Position numbers and translations under genes: made by a program
The notes under the pieces: generated by a model
The model's input: only the letters and a program-made list of their open reading frames with translations
Told to the model about the DNA's origin: nothing
The model's database searches: none
Part shown: positions 53,509-61,982 of the stretch, piece by piece
Layout: every line of letters starts with the position of its first letter
Numbering within the stretch: position 1 is the stretch's first letter
DNA from: Tractidigestivibacter montrealensis
Lineage (GTDB): Bacteria; Actinomycetota; Coriobacteriia; Coriobacteriales; Atopobiaceae
Length of the DNA: 64,000 nucleotides
Reading direction: 5' to 3'
Assembly: GCF_024741235.1 (NCBI RefSeq)
Contig: NZ_JANSKA010000004.1
Coordinates: forward strand, 226,637 to 290,636

Positions 53509-55137
53509 CTACAGCGATGCCACAAACCGCATCTGCGCCGCGCGGCCCGCCTCGTCCCATTTAAAGACGCCGGCGTCCTCAAGTACGTGAGAGAAGACCA
53601 GGCCCACACCGTCGCGAACCACCTGGTGCACGTTTGCTGCGGTAAGCCCAGGGTTCTCCTCAGCAAGCTGCGCTGCCCAGGCGGCGTGCGAGGACGCCAG
53701 CGGGTCTGCCGCCATCTCCTCCCTGGTCGCTGCAGCAACAAGCAGCTCTTCCACACGCCCAAGTTCTCCCACCAGGCGCGGCGGCAGGATGGCAAGCCCC
53801 ATGACCTCGATGAGGCCGATATTCTCGCGCTTGATGTGGTGCCACTCCTCGTGCGGGTGGAAGACGCCCAGCGGGTGCTCGGCACTTGTGACGTTGCACC
53901 GAAGGGCAAGATAGGCCTCGTACGTGGCGCCACCCACGTTGCCCTGGGCATCAACGCGGCGAACAATGGGGGTCACCGTGTTGTGCGGAGTACCGTCCGG
54001 GTCGTGCGCGACCACTCCCACAGACTCGTCGCTCCAGGCGCGCCACGCCGCAACCACGTGGTCGGAGGCGTCAAGCAGCTGGTCTCGGCTCTGGGAGGAG
54101 AGCCGCAGGACCGAGAGGGGCCAGTGCAGAACCTCGCCGGAGACCTCTGGGAAGCCGGGCAGTGAGAACCTCTCGGCCGTGGCCGCGCGCATCATGGGAA
54201 AGACGTGCGCGCCCCCCTGGAAATGATCGTGCGAGAGGATCGATCCGCCAACCACAGGCAGGTCAGCGTTGGAGCCAATGAAGTAGTGGGGCAGCAGGTC
54301 CACAAAGTCGAAGAGGCACGAGATGGAGGTACGGTCAACGTGCATTGGGCGGTGACTTGCGCTCATGGCAATGCAGTGCTCGTTGAAGTACGCGTACGGG
54401 CTGTACTGCAGGCCCCAGCGCTCGCCGCCCAGGGAGATCGGGATGATCCGCAGGTTCTGCCGTGCGGGGTGCGCGCCCATGGGGTCTGTGGCGGCGCGAC
54501 CGGGGTAGCCCTCGTTCTCAATGCAGAGCTGGCAGGCGGGGTACTTCTCGCCTGCAGGGGCCTTGCCTGCCGCAGCAATCTCGCGCGGGTCCTTCTCGGG
54601 CTTGGAGAGGTTGATGGTTATCTCCAGCGACCCCCAGTCTGTCTGCGTATTCCAGCAGACGTTCCGGGCAATGGCAGTGCGGCGTACGTAGCCAGCGTCA
54701 CAGCAGGTGCGATAGAACCAGTTTGTTGCTGCCTTGGGGCCGCTCTGCGCGAGAAGCCCCTTGAACGTTGCCTCGATCTCGGATGGCTTGGGCATGAGAA
54801 GCCCCATGACGCGCATGGCTATGCGATCACGTCCGCTCGCGGTGTCTGCGGTGCAGCCGTTAGCCACCGCGGCCTCGGCGAGAGTGGCGAGAAGGTCGTC
54901 TGGTGCCGTGGCCGCGGTACCCTGCGTCACGGCAGGGGAGTCCGGTCCCTCGGCGAGCACCCATGCGTCGCTGGGACCGGGGCTGGTTGCGCCCACGGCC
55001 TCAAGCACGGCATTCACGCCCCAGACACGGTCCGCCCAGCCAATGAGCCCATGGTTGGCGGCATAGTCAACAATCCCAGTAGCGGCGGCAACCAGGGCCC
55101 CACCGTCAATGGGCGTATGTGCGCTCTCTACTCCCAT
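53509..55137 (-). CDS. galT: Galactose-1-phosphate uridylyltransferase, type 2
   Basis: Leloir pathway enzyme exchanging UMP between UDP-glucose and galactose-1-phosphate, 542 residues. The large size and CQLCIENEGYPGR, HFIxSNAD-type and SHDHFQGGAHVFPM segments identify the Gram-positive GalT type 2 family rather than the short HIT-type E. coli enzyme; the active His lies in the HDHFQGG block. The ATG overlaps the galK stop by ten bases. Last gene of galM-galK-galT. galE, which regenerates UDP-glucose, is not present in the window. Confidence 0.93.
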   Translation of the reverse strand: MGVESAHTPIDGGALVAAATGIVDYAANHGLIGWADRVWGVNAVLEAVGATSPGPSDAWVLAEGPDSPAVTQGTAATAPDDLLATLAEAAVANGCTADTASGRDRIAMRVMGLLMPKPSEIEATFKGLLAQSGPKAATNWFYRTCCDAGYVRRTAIARNVCWNTQTDWGSLEITINLSKPEKDPREIAAAGKAPAGEKYPACQLCIENEGYPGRAATDPMGAHPARQNLRIIPISLGGERWGLQYSPYAYFNEHCIAMSASHRPMHVDRTSISCLFDFVDLLPHYFIGSNADLPVVGGSILSHDHFQGGAHVFPMMRAATAERFSLPGFPEVSGEVLHWPLSVLRLSSQSRDQLLDASDHVVAAWRAWSDESVGVVAHDPDGTPHNTVTPIVRRVDAQGNVGGATYEAYLALRCNVTSAEHPLGVFHPHEEWHHIKRENIGLIEVMGLAILPPRLVGELGRVEELLVAAATREEMAADPLASSHAAWAAQLAEENPGLTAANVHQVVRDGVGLVFSHVLEDAGVFKWDEAGRAAQMRFVASL

Positions 55138-56342
55138 TCCGCATACGCCCCCCTGTCAGAGATGCGGTAGCGCCTGCAGGAGCCAGCGCCAAGCCATGCG
55201 TCCATGCGGTCGGAGAACTCCTCAACAAGGTCGAGCGGGACAAAGCACTGGATGGTGCCGCCAAAGCCGCCTCCATGGATCCTCGTGGCGCCGCGACCGT
55301 CGAGAACGCGCTCGGCAAGCCCAAGCGCCACCATGGCAGGCTGGCTCTCCACGCCGCACGAGACGTTCTGGAGGAACATTGCCGAGCTCGCACCCGAGGT
55401 GCGGGTGCATGAGAGGAAGGCGTCGATGTCCGGGGCGTTGAGCGCCGCCCAGCGCTTGTCGACCAGCTCGTTCTCGCGCCAGTAGTGGATGGCGCGCAGG
55501 ACCGCACGGTCGCCAAGCTTGCGTCGCAGCTCGGGCACGTGGGCGTCGAAGTCGTCCTGGTCGACCTCGCAGAGGCGCTTCTTCCCAAACACGGCGGCAA
55601 CAGCCTGCATCTCCTGGGGCATGGCGGCGTAGGCGTCGGTAAGGTCGGCGTGGCTCGAACCAACGTCCACGAGGCAGAGCGCATAGCCGTGGTCTTCGAA
55701 GTCGAACTCCAGGCGGCGTGCCACAGGGTCCTCGGGGATGGCGAAATCGATGAAGGCAAGGCCGCCCAGACAGACGGATGCCTGGTCCATGAGGCCGCAC
55801 GGCTTGTCAAAGTAGACGTTCTCGGCAAACTGGCTCATGCGCGCCATCTCGAGCGCGTCATAGCTGCGTCCCTCCCAGAGGGCCTCCATCGCGCGTCCCA
55901 GCGCTGCCTCGACAGCCGCGGACGACGAGAGGCCCCCGCCTACGGGGATGGTGCTCGTTATGGCAAGGTCAAAGCCTGCAGGGGTTCGCCCGTCCTGGGC
56001 CATCCTGAACGCCATGCCCCTTACCAGCGAAGCCGTAGTGTTCTTCTCGGCGTCCTGGGGGTCTAGCGAGTCGAGGGAGACCTCGATGGTGGGGTATCCG
56101 TCGCTTGCCAGGCGCACGACGCCCAAGCCATTGGGGCGGCCGAGAGCGTTTACAGCCACGTCCAGGGCGCCCGCGATAACGTGGCCCCCCTCGTGGTCGG
56201 TGTGGTTGCCTGCGATCTCCGAGCGGCCCGGAGCATGCACCCGGAGCAGGCGCTCTCCTGCGGGGGGTTCGCCAAACTCCTGGCAGAAGACCTGTCGCGC
56301 CCGCTCAAAGCCGTCCTGGCGTCCGACGCACGTCTCGTTCAT
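55128..56342 (-). CDS. galK: Galactokinase
   Basis: Phosphorylates galactose at C1; 404 residues, GHMP family. Galactokinase signature GRSEIAGNHTDHEGG (39-53, with catalytic Arg region and Asp), ATP loop GGGLSSSAAVEAALG and a C-terminal GGGFGGTIQCFVP. ATG 56342 follows GAAAGGAG, and the longer frame lacks a ribosome site. Lies between galM and galT in the minus-strand operon, probably controlled by the divergent LacI-type protein. Confidence 0.95.
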   Translation of the reverse strand: MNETCVGRQDGFERARQVFCQEFGEPPAGERLLRVHAPGRSEIAGNHTDHEGGHVIAGALDVAVNALGRPNGLGVVRLASDGYPTIEVSLDSLDPQDAEKNTTASLVRGMAFRMAQDGRTPAGFDLAITSTIPVGGGLSSSAAVEAALGRAMEALWEGRSYDALEMARMSQFAENVYFDKPCGLMDQASVCLGGLAFIDFAIPEDPVARRLEFDFEDHGYALCLVDVGSSHADLTDAYAAMPQEMQAVAAVFGKKRLCEVDQDDFDAHVPELRRKLGDRAVLRAIHYWRENELVDKRWAALNAPDIDAFLSCTRTSGASSAMFLQNVSCGVESQPAMVALGLAERVLDGRGATRIHGGGFGGTIQCFVPLDLVEEFSDRMDAWLGAGSCRRYRISDRGAYAEWE

Positions 56343-56427
56343 CGTGTTCTCCTTTCTCCCGGCATGCCGGGCAACGCATCTTCGCAATGAGGGGGCAGCG
56401 CCCGTCTCACCTTTACAGCATTTTTCC

Positions 56428-57510
56428 TCAGCGTGACATGATTCCTAGCTGGTAGACAATCGTTTGGGTGTACGGCTGGGCAGGTGTGCAGATGGGCTGC
56501 GGCCACGAGAGGTGGTGGGCACAGTCCGGGTAGAACTCGGGCTCAAACGCAAAGCCGGCGCGCGGCAGGTAGGTGCCGCCGCCCTTGGCGTGGGCGTCAT
56601 CGAGCCAGTTGCCCGTGTAGAGGTGCGCGCCCGGTGTGCTCACGCGTATCTCAAGCGTGCGGCCGCTAGCGGGGTCAAGGGCGGAGAGGGCCAGGCGCGG
56701 TGGGGTACCCGGCTTCCAGCCCCGGATGCAGAAGCAGTGATCGTATCCGCGCGCTCGATACAGCTGCTCGTTGTTCCCGTTGATGTCGCGCCCCACCGGC
56801 TTTGGCTCGCGAAAGTCGAAGGGCGTTCCGTCGACGGGGCGAATCTCACCCGTCGAGACCGAGTCCTCGCGGATGGGAAGAAACTCGTCTGCCTCGAGGC
56901 GCACGACCGTTCTCATTGCGCTGCCGGCGTCATGGCCTGCCAGATTGAAGTAGCTGTGGTTGGTCATATTCACAAAGGTGAGGGCGTCGGACTTGCATGC
57001 ATACGAGACCGTGAGACGTGTGGTGTCATCGGGAAGGTCGACGAGCGAGACCTCGCAGGTGAATGTGCGGTTGCCTGGCAGGCCAAGCTCTCCCTCGCCA
57101 AGCCGGCAGGTGAGGCGCACCGCGTTTCTCTTCTCGACGGCCGCTGCCCTCCACACGCGTTTGTGGAGTCCCGAGGTAAGGCTGGTGTGGAGGTTGTTGC
57201 GCTTGCCGGGCCCATCGTTTTTGGCGAGGTGGCAAGCGACGGCGGGGCCTATGGTCATCTCTGCCCCATCTGTGCGGTTTGCGATGGGTCCCACGGTGGA
57301 GCCATGGCAGGCTGGGTTATCGAAGTAGTCCTCGAGCGACGCTAGGCCGAGAAGAACGTCCCCTTGTTTTCCAAATGCGTCAGGAACCTCTAGCGAGAGG
57401 AGCGCCGCCCCAAACTCCATGAGCCTGAGGCGTGCCCTGGGGGTGGTAATCGTGAAGACGTGGACCAAAGCTCCCGATGGCGTGCAACCAAGGGCCTCCG
57501 AGCTGACCAT
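56428..57510 (-). CDS. galM: Aldose 1-epimerase (mutarotase)
   Basis: Converts beta- to alpha-galactose for GalK, 360 residues. NRTDGAEMTIG near 81, MTNHSYFNLAGH with the catalytic His near 180, and the final Glu in FAFEPEFYPD match the GalM family. ATG 57510 has GAGAGGAG five bases before it; the frame is open further upstream over the operator but without a ribosome site. First gene of galM-galK-galT; 85 bases separate it from galK. A LacI-type operator is located about 80 bases upstream. Confidence 0.93.
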   Translation of the reverse strand: MVSSEALGCTPSGALVHVFTITTPRARLRLMEFGAALLSLEVPDAFGKQGDVLLGLASLEDYFDNPACHGSTVGPIANRTDGAEMTIGPAVACHLAKNDGPGKRNNLHTSLTSGLHKRVWRAAAVEKRNAVRLTCRLGEGELGLPGNRTFTCEVSLVDLPDDTTRLTVSYACKSDALTFVNMTNHSYFNLAGHDAGSAMRTVVRLEADEFLPIREDSVSTGEIRPVDGTPFDFREPKPVGRDINGNNEQLYRARGYDHCFCIRGWKPGTPPRLALSALDPASGRTLEIRVSTPGAHLYTGNWLDDAHAKGGGTYLPRAGFAFEPEFYPDCAHHLSWPQPICTPAQPYTQTIVYQLGIMSR

Positions 57511-57587
57511 GGGGTCTCCTCTCGTGTGCGATAATTGCCCAGTAAGCAAGCGAATGCCGTTATGCGCTTCGTTTGGAAGCAGAGTTA

Positions 57588-57601
57588 TGTTAACGTACTC
57601 A
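57588..57601. promoter_or_regulatory. LacI-type operator in the galM/lacI-type divergent region
   Basis: TGTTAACGTACTCA matches 12 of 14 positions of TGTWANCGNTNACA and is identical over 13 bases to the second site before mglB. It lies between the galM and regulator starts, so it can control both directions. Confidence 0.65.
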
Positions 57602-57702
57602 CAACGGTTGGGCAGCGAGAGTCTTGGGGAATTTCTGGCTTGTCCGGCAGACGGTAAGTGACAGGGCCCGACTGGGCACGTTCGATCAGGAGGGGGCTTG
57701 AG

Positions 57703-58725
57703 ATGAGCACGGGGCGTCAAGACAGCTCGCATCGCTTCGTCTCAATGGCAGACGTCGCGGAAAGGGCGGGTGTGTCTCAGCAGACGGTCTCCCGCGTGGT
57801 TAACGGTCAGCCCAATGTGAGCGAGTCGACCCGCAAGGCCGTCCAGAAGGCCATGGACGAGCTTGGCTTTAGGCCAAACTTTGCGGGAAGGTCGCTCAGG
57901 AGCGGTCGTTACCGCTCTGTGGGTCTCTGCATCTACAACATCACCCAGTTTGGCAACCTCTCCACGCTCGATGGCATCATGACCGCCGCGCGAGAGCACG
58001 GTGACGCCATCACTATGGTGGAGATGGGCGACGATGACCCGGTCTCCCTCGAGCGCATGACAAAGCGCATGCTCACGCTGCCGGTTGACGCCATGATCAT
58101 GAGCATGAGCATCAAGGCCGAGGACTTCGATACCTTCCGTCCCAGCCCGGGGTTTGGCACGGTTCTGCTCACCATGTACGAGCATCCCCATTGCACAACG
58201 GTCGACTCCGACCAGTACGGCTGCTCCATGCTCGTGATGGACCACCTACTCTCGCGCGGGCATAGACAGGTTCGCTTTGTGGGGGGTCCCTCGTACTCCG
58301 TCGACTCCAACTTCCGAGAGCGGGGCTGGCGAGACGCGCTCGAGGTGCGTGGCATCGACGTTGCCGAGCCTCTGCGAGGGGACTGGACGGCTGACAGCGG
58401 CTACGAGGCTGGCGCGGCGCTTGCCGCCGACAAGGACATGACGGCTGTTTACGTTGCCAACGACCAGATGGCGCTCGGTGTCATTGCTGCGCTGGAGGAT
58501 GCCGGCAGGAGGGTGCCGGAGGACGTGAGCGTGGTGGGCGTGGACGACTCGCTTACCGCCTCGGTGCCGCACAACCGGCTCACGACCGTTCGATTTGACC
58601 TCTTCTCGCGCGGACGTCGTGCCTTTGAGCAGGCACTTCTTGGCACAAGCCCCAACTACCACGTCCAGCAGATTAGGATTGCCGGAACACTTGTCGAGCG
58701 CCAGACCGTCGCCGATTTGCGATGA
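57703..58725 (+). CDS. LacI/GalR-family regulator of the galactose regulon
   Basis: Repressor of 340 residues: N-terminal HTH with SMADVAERAGVSQQTVSRVVNG (14-35; hinge helix region ending RSLRSGR) and a periplasmic-binding-type effector domain (VAVYVANDQMALGV, VVGVDDS). ATG 57703 has AGGAGGGGG ahead. Divergent from galM, with a matching operator between and further copies before mglB, so it probably represses galactose uptake and catabolism until galactose or a derivative binds. The stop codon (58723-58725) is the start of a TGAGAC palindrome. Confidence 0.92.
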   Translation: MSTGRQDSSHRFVSMADVAERAGVSQQTVSRVVNGQPNVSESTRKAVQKAMDELGFRPNFAGRSLRSGRYRSVGLCIYNITQFGNLSTLDGIMTAAREHGDAITMVEMGDDDPVSLERMTKRMLTLPVDAMIMSMSIKAEDFDTFRPSPGFGTVLLTMYEHPHCTTVDSDQYGCSMLVMDHLLSRGHRQVRFVGGPSYSVDSNFRERGWRDALEVRGIDVAEPLRGDWTADSGYEAGAALAADKDMTAVYVANDQMALGVIAALEDAGRRVPEDVSVVGVDDSLTASVPHNRLTTVRFDLFSRGRRAFEQALLGTSPNYHVQQIRIAGTLVERQTVADLR

Positions 58726-58751
58726 GACAAGGGGACAGTCCCTTTGTCTCA
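58723..58751. repeat. TGAGAC palindrome, copy 5 (stop of LacI-type gene)
   Basis: TGAGACAAGGGGAC with its near-perfect complement around one base. Its first TGA ends the LacI-type gene. Confidence 0.9.
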
Positions 58752-58761
58752 TTTCGAGCCT

Positions 58762-58826
58762 CGGTGCCCCCCTGAACCGGCCTCCCCAGGGAGCCACACT
58801 GGGGAGGTTGTCTCAAAGGGGCACCG
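58762..58826. repeat. Nested inverted repeats at the break point of a radical SAM gene
   Basis: Outer arms CGGTGCCCC (58762-58770) and GGGGCACCG (58818-58826), inner arms CCTCCCCAG (58781-58789) and CTGGGGAGG (58799-58807). The homologous part of the radical SAM frame begins directly after the outer arm. Confidence 0.55.
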
Positions 58827-59476
58827 TGCTCAAGACGCCCGTGAAGGCGGCAGACGCCGACACGCACGAGGACATCATGCGCACCGTGCAGTTTGCCAAG
58901 GACATCGACGCCTCGAAGCTCCAGCCAGCCATTCTCACGCCCTTCCCGGGTACGCCCGTCTACGAGGGGTACGAGAAGGAAAGCCGCATGCTCGTGCGCG
59001 ACGAGTGCGACTGGGAGCCGTTCGACATGATGAACGCCACCTACCAGCCAAAAAACATGTCGCCGTGGGACCTGGAGATGGAGTTCTTCCACGCGGCGTG
59101 CTCGTTCTACGACAGGCGCGGCGCCATTCGCATGGGGAAGACCTTTGGGCCGGCCTATGGACTCACGCGCTATGCCCTGGCTCTCATCGCACGGCTGGGC
59201 AAGTGGGGCACGTGGCTGGCTGGCGTCGTGGGGAAGGGGAGCTGGTACTACTACCTGCGTCACATTCCCTGGCGCTACGCCATGGACCACGAGAGCGACG
59301 AGATCGGCCACGAACTCAAGCTGCTGAGAAGGAAGGACGATGCCCAGGAGGTTGCGACAACGCTAGCCGTTCTTGCCGCCCTTGTGTCTCCCGTGGCGAG
59401 GCGTGTGCGTCGGCTCATGAAAGACGGGTCTCCTTCTCTGCCTGTGAGACAAAGGGACTGTCCCTTTGTCTCATAA
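58826..59476 (+). pseudogene. C-terminal remnant of a radical SAM (B12-binding type) protein
   Basis: A frame of up to 216 codons from GTG 58826 (AAAGGGG upstream). DADTHEDIMRTVQFAKDI and ILTPFPGTPVYEGY are typical of the region following the barrel core in B12-binding radical SAM enzymes such as those with BchE-like order. The N-terminal B12 domain and the CxxxCxxC cluster motif are absent, so it cannot be a working radical SAM enzyme. The 3' end reads through palindrome copy 6 and stops just after it. Either a decayed gene or a residue of a rearrangement; it lies directly before another pseudogene. Confidence 0.7.
59445..59473. repeat. TGAGAC palindrome, copy 6
   Basis: TGAGACAAAGGGAC, one T, then the exact complement. 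Here the radical SAM remnant is read through it in another frame (residues RQRDCPFVS) and stops at TAA one base beyond. Confidence 0.9.
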
Positions 59477-59558
59477 AACGTTACGATTGGGCCACGCGAG
59501 GCTGCGCCCTTCCTGCAGCGGTGGTAGTGTCAACCTACCTGCGTTTAAGGAGAGGCCG

Positions 59559-61392
59559 ACGCATAAAGAGTTCCTCACGGGCAACGAGGCCATCGCGCTT
59601 GGTGCCCTCGCTACTGGGGTGAACGTTGTCGCGGGGTATCCCGGCACTCCGTCCACAGAGGTCATCGAGACCATCGCAAAGCGCCGGCCCGAGGGCGTGC
59701 ACGTTGAGTGGTCCGTGAACGAGAAATCCCCCATGGAGGTTGGTGCCGGTGCCGCCTATGCCGGGGCGCGCGTGCTGGTGACCATGAAGCAGGTTGGTCT
59801 CAACGTGGCGTCCGACCCCCTCATGAGCCTGGAGTACGTGGGGGTCAAGGGCGGCATGGTGGTCATGGTCGCGGATGACCCGGGCCCAATCTCAAGCCAA
59901 ATCGAGCAGGACACGCGCACCTTCGCGCGCTTCTCCAAGGTTCCCGTTCTGGACCCGTGCTCCGTGAGCGAGGCCCTTCGCTATGGTGGGCGAGGCCTTC
60001 GAGCTCTCCGAGCGGCTGGGGAGCCCCGTCTTTCTCCGCGCCACCACGCGCATCGACCATGGCTACGAGGCAGTGGACGTGGCGGATGCCGAGGAGTACG
60101 TGCGCCACGAGCCCGATGGCTTCGAGCGCGACCCCAAGCGCTGGGTCATCTTCCCCGCGCTCTCGGTGAGGAACGACGCCGCCATCGAGCAGCGCAACGC
60201 GAGGCTGGCCGACGAACTCTCCGACTACCCACGCAACCAGGTGATCGAGCCTGTCTCTGGCACACGTCTGCGTCTGGGCATCGTAAGCCACGGTATCAAC
60301 TGGCAGTACGTCCTCGAGAACGTGGAAGAGGGCGACTCGGTGCGGCTCATGCGGGTGGCCACGCCGTTCCCGTTCCCGGAGCGCCTGGCACTCGATTTTC
60401 TCGACGGCCTCGACGAGGTTCTCTGCGTGGAGGAGCTCGACCCCGTGATTGAGCGTTCGCTCATCGAGACGTGCGGCCGCAACCACCTCAATGTGCGGAT
60501 TCGCGGCAAGCTCACTGGTGACGTGAAGCCCTCGGGCGAGAACTCCGTGGGCTACGTGGGCGGCGTCGTCTCCGCGTTCCTGGGGCGCGAAAGCGAGACC
60601 GCCCCGAGCGGGCCCGTCCCGGAAGCCCCTGCCCCGCAGCTCCCCGTGCGGCCTCCCGTGCTCTGAGCCGGCTGCCCGCACCGCGCCAGCTTCTACGACG
60701 TGAAGGTTGCCATGCGCGGCAAGAAGTGCGTCTTCTGCGGCGACATTGGCTGCTACACGCTGGGCAACGCAGCTCCTCTCGACATGTGCGACACGTGCCT
60801 GTGCATGGGCGCTGGCATCACGGTGGCGCAGGGACTCTGGCAGGTGGAACCGGACACCAACTCCTTCGCGTTTGTCGGCGACTCCACGTTCTTTGCGTCG
60901 GGCATCACGGGGGTAGTGAACGCCTTCTACAACCAGGCCCAGCTCACGGTATGCGTGCTGGACAACTCGACCACGGCCATGACCGGCCACCAGCCGCACC
61001 CCGGGACCGGGCACACGGCTATGGGGCAAGACGTCACGCCTGTCTCGATTGAGCGCGTGTTGTGGGCGATTGGTCTCACAACTGTGGAGACGGTCGATCC
61101 GCTCGACCACGCCCATGCCGTCGAGGTGGTGCGCCGCGTTGCTGCCGAGCCGGGCGTGAAGGCCATCATCTTCAAGTCGCCCTGCGTCATGCTCGCCAAG
61201 CCGCAGGCGCGCTCGTATGTGGACGCACAGAGTTGCATTGGGTGCAAGCGCTGCGTGAGTCAGGTCGGCTGCCCGGCACTCGTGCCCCAGGAGGACGGCA
61301 AGGTTGCTATCGACGCCTCCCAGTGCACGGGCTGCACGCTCTGCGAGCAGATTTGTCCCACGCACGCCATCTCGGGAGGTGAGCGCCTGTGA
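59559..61392 (+). pseudogene. iorA: Indolepyruvate ferredoxin oxidoreductase alpha subunit, disrupted
   Basis: IorA uses TPP and iron-sulfur clusters to convert aromatic 2-oxo acids to acyl-CoA. Homology runs the full length: pyrimidine half (KEFLTGNEAIALGAL, GYPGTPSTEVIE), TPP half (CGDIGCYTLGN, GDSTFFASGI) and two C-terminal ferredoxin sites (CIGCKRC, CTGCTLCEQIC). Three lesions break it. The expected start, six bases after AAGGAG, is ACG (59559). One extra base near 59982 shifts the frame after SVSEALR. A TGA at 60664-60666 replaces the first Cys of the conserved LCxGCPH. iorB follows with a GTGA overlap and is intact. Without suppression no full IorA can be made. Confidence 0.85.
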
Positions 61393-61973
61393 GCACAAAC
61401 GTCGTGATAGTCGGCGTGGGCGGCCAGGGGACCGTCCTCGCCTCAAAGCTCATATCCGATGCCGCCATGGCGGCAGGGCTTCCGGTGAAGGCTGCCGAGA
61501 CAATCGGCATGGCCCAGCGCGGGGGCTCCGTCATGAGCCACGTTCGCATAGGAGAGGGCGTGCATTCTCCACTCGTTGGCGACGGCCGAGCCGACCTCCT
61601 CATCTCCTTCGAGCCGGCCGAGGCAGTGCGACGCCTGTCGTTCCTCTCGCCTGCGGGCGTGGTGGTTGTGGCAAACCGACCTGTGGTGCCCGTGAGTGCC
61701 ATGACCGGCGGCCCCGCCTACGACCTTTCCGCCGTCATGGACTTCCTGCGCGGCAGCGTGTCTGCCGAGAGGCTTCACGTGGTCGACGCCGAGGCCGTCG
61801 AGCGAGACCTGGGGTCAGCCAAGTGCCTCAACGTAGTGCTGCTTGGCGCTGCCGTGAGGGCGGGCGCGCTGGAGCTTTCCAAGGATGACGTCGCTTCAGC
61901 CATTCGCCGTCGCGTCCCCATGCGGTTCTGGGGCCTTAACATGCGGGCGCTTGCCTATGCGGCCAACCTTTAA
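61389..61973 (+). CDS. iorB: Indolepyruvate ferredoxin oxidoreductase beta subunit
   Basis: Gamma-type domain subunit of IOR, 194 residues. VIVGVGGQGTVLASKLISDA near 6-25 is the nucleotide-type loop of this family, followed by AETIGMAQRGGSV near 36, typical of IorB and related 2-oxoacid oxidoreductases. GTG 61389 overlaps the iorA stop (GTGA). Complete and without visible defects although its partner is broken, so the loss of iorA may be recent or another alpha subunit may exist elsewhere. Overlaps no gene downstream; paaK starts ten bases later. Confidence 0.92.
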   Translation: MSTNVVIVGVGGQGTVLASKLISDAAMAAGLPVKAAETIGMAQRGGSVMSHVRIGEGVHSPLVGDGRADLLISFEPAEAVRRLSFLSPAGVVVVANRPVVPVSAMTGGPAYDLSAVMDFLRGSVSAERLHVVDAEAVERDLGSAKCLNVVLLGAAVRAGALELSKDDVASAIRRRVPMRFWGLNMRALAYAANL

Positions 61974-61982
61974 GGAGCAATG

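Noticed and set aside
60661..60700. Selenocysteine at the in-frame TGA of iorA
   Set aside because: It replaces a conserved Cys and weak pairing follows, but no convincing SECIS loop was found and the gene also has a frameshift and a lost start codon.
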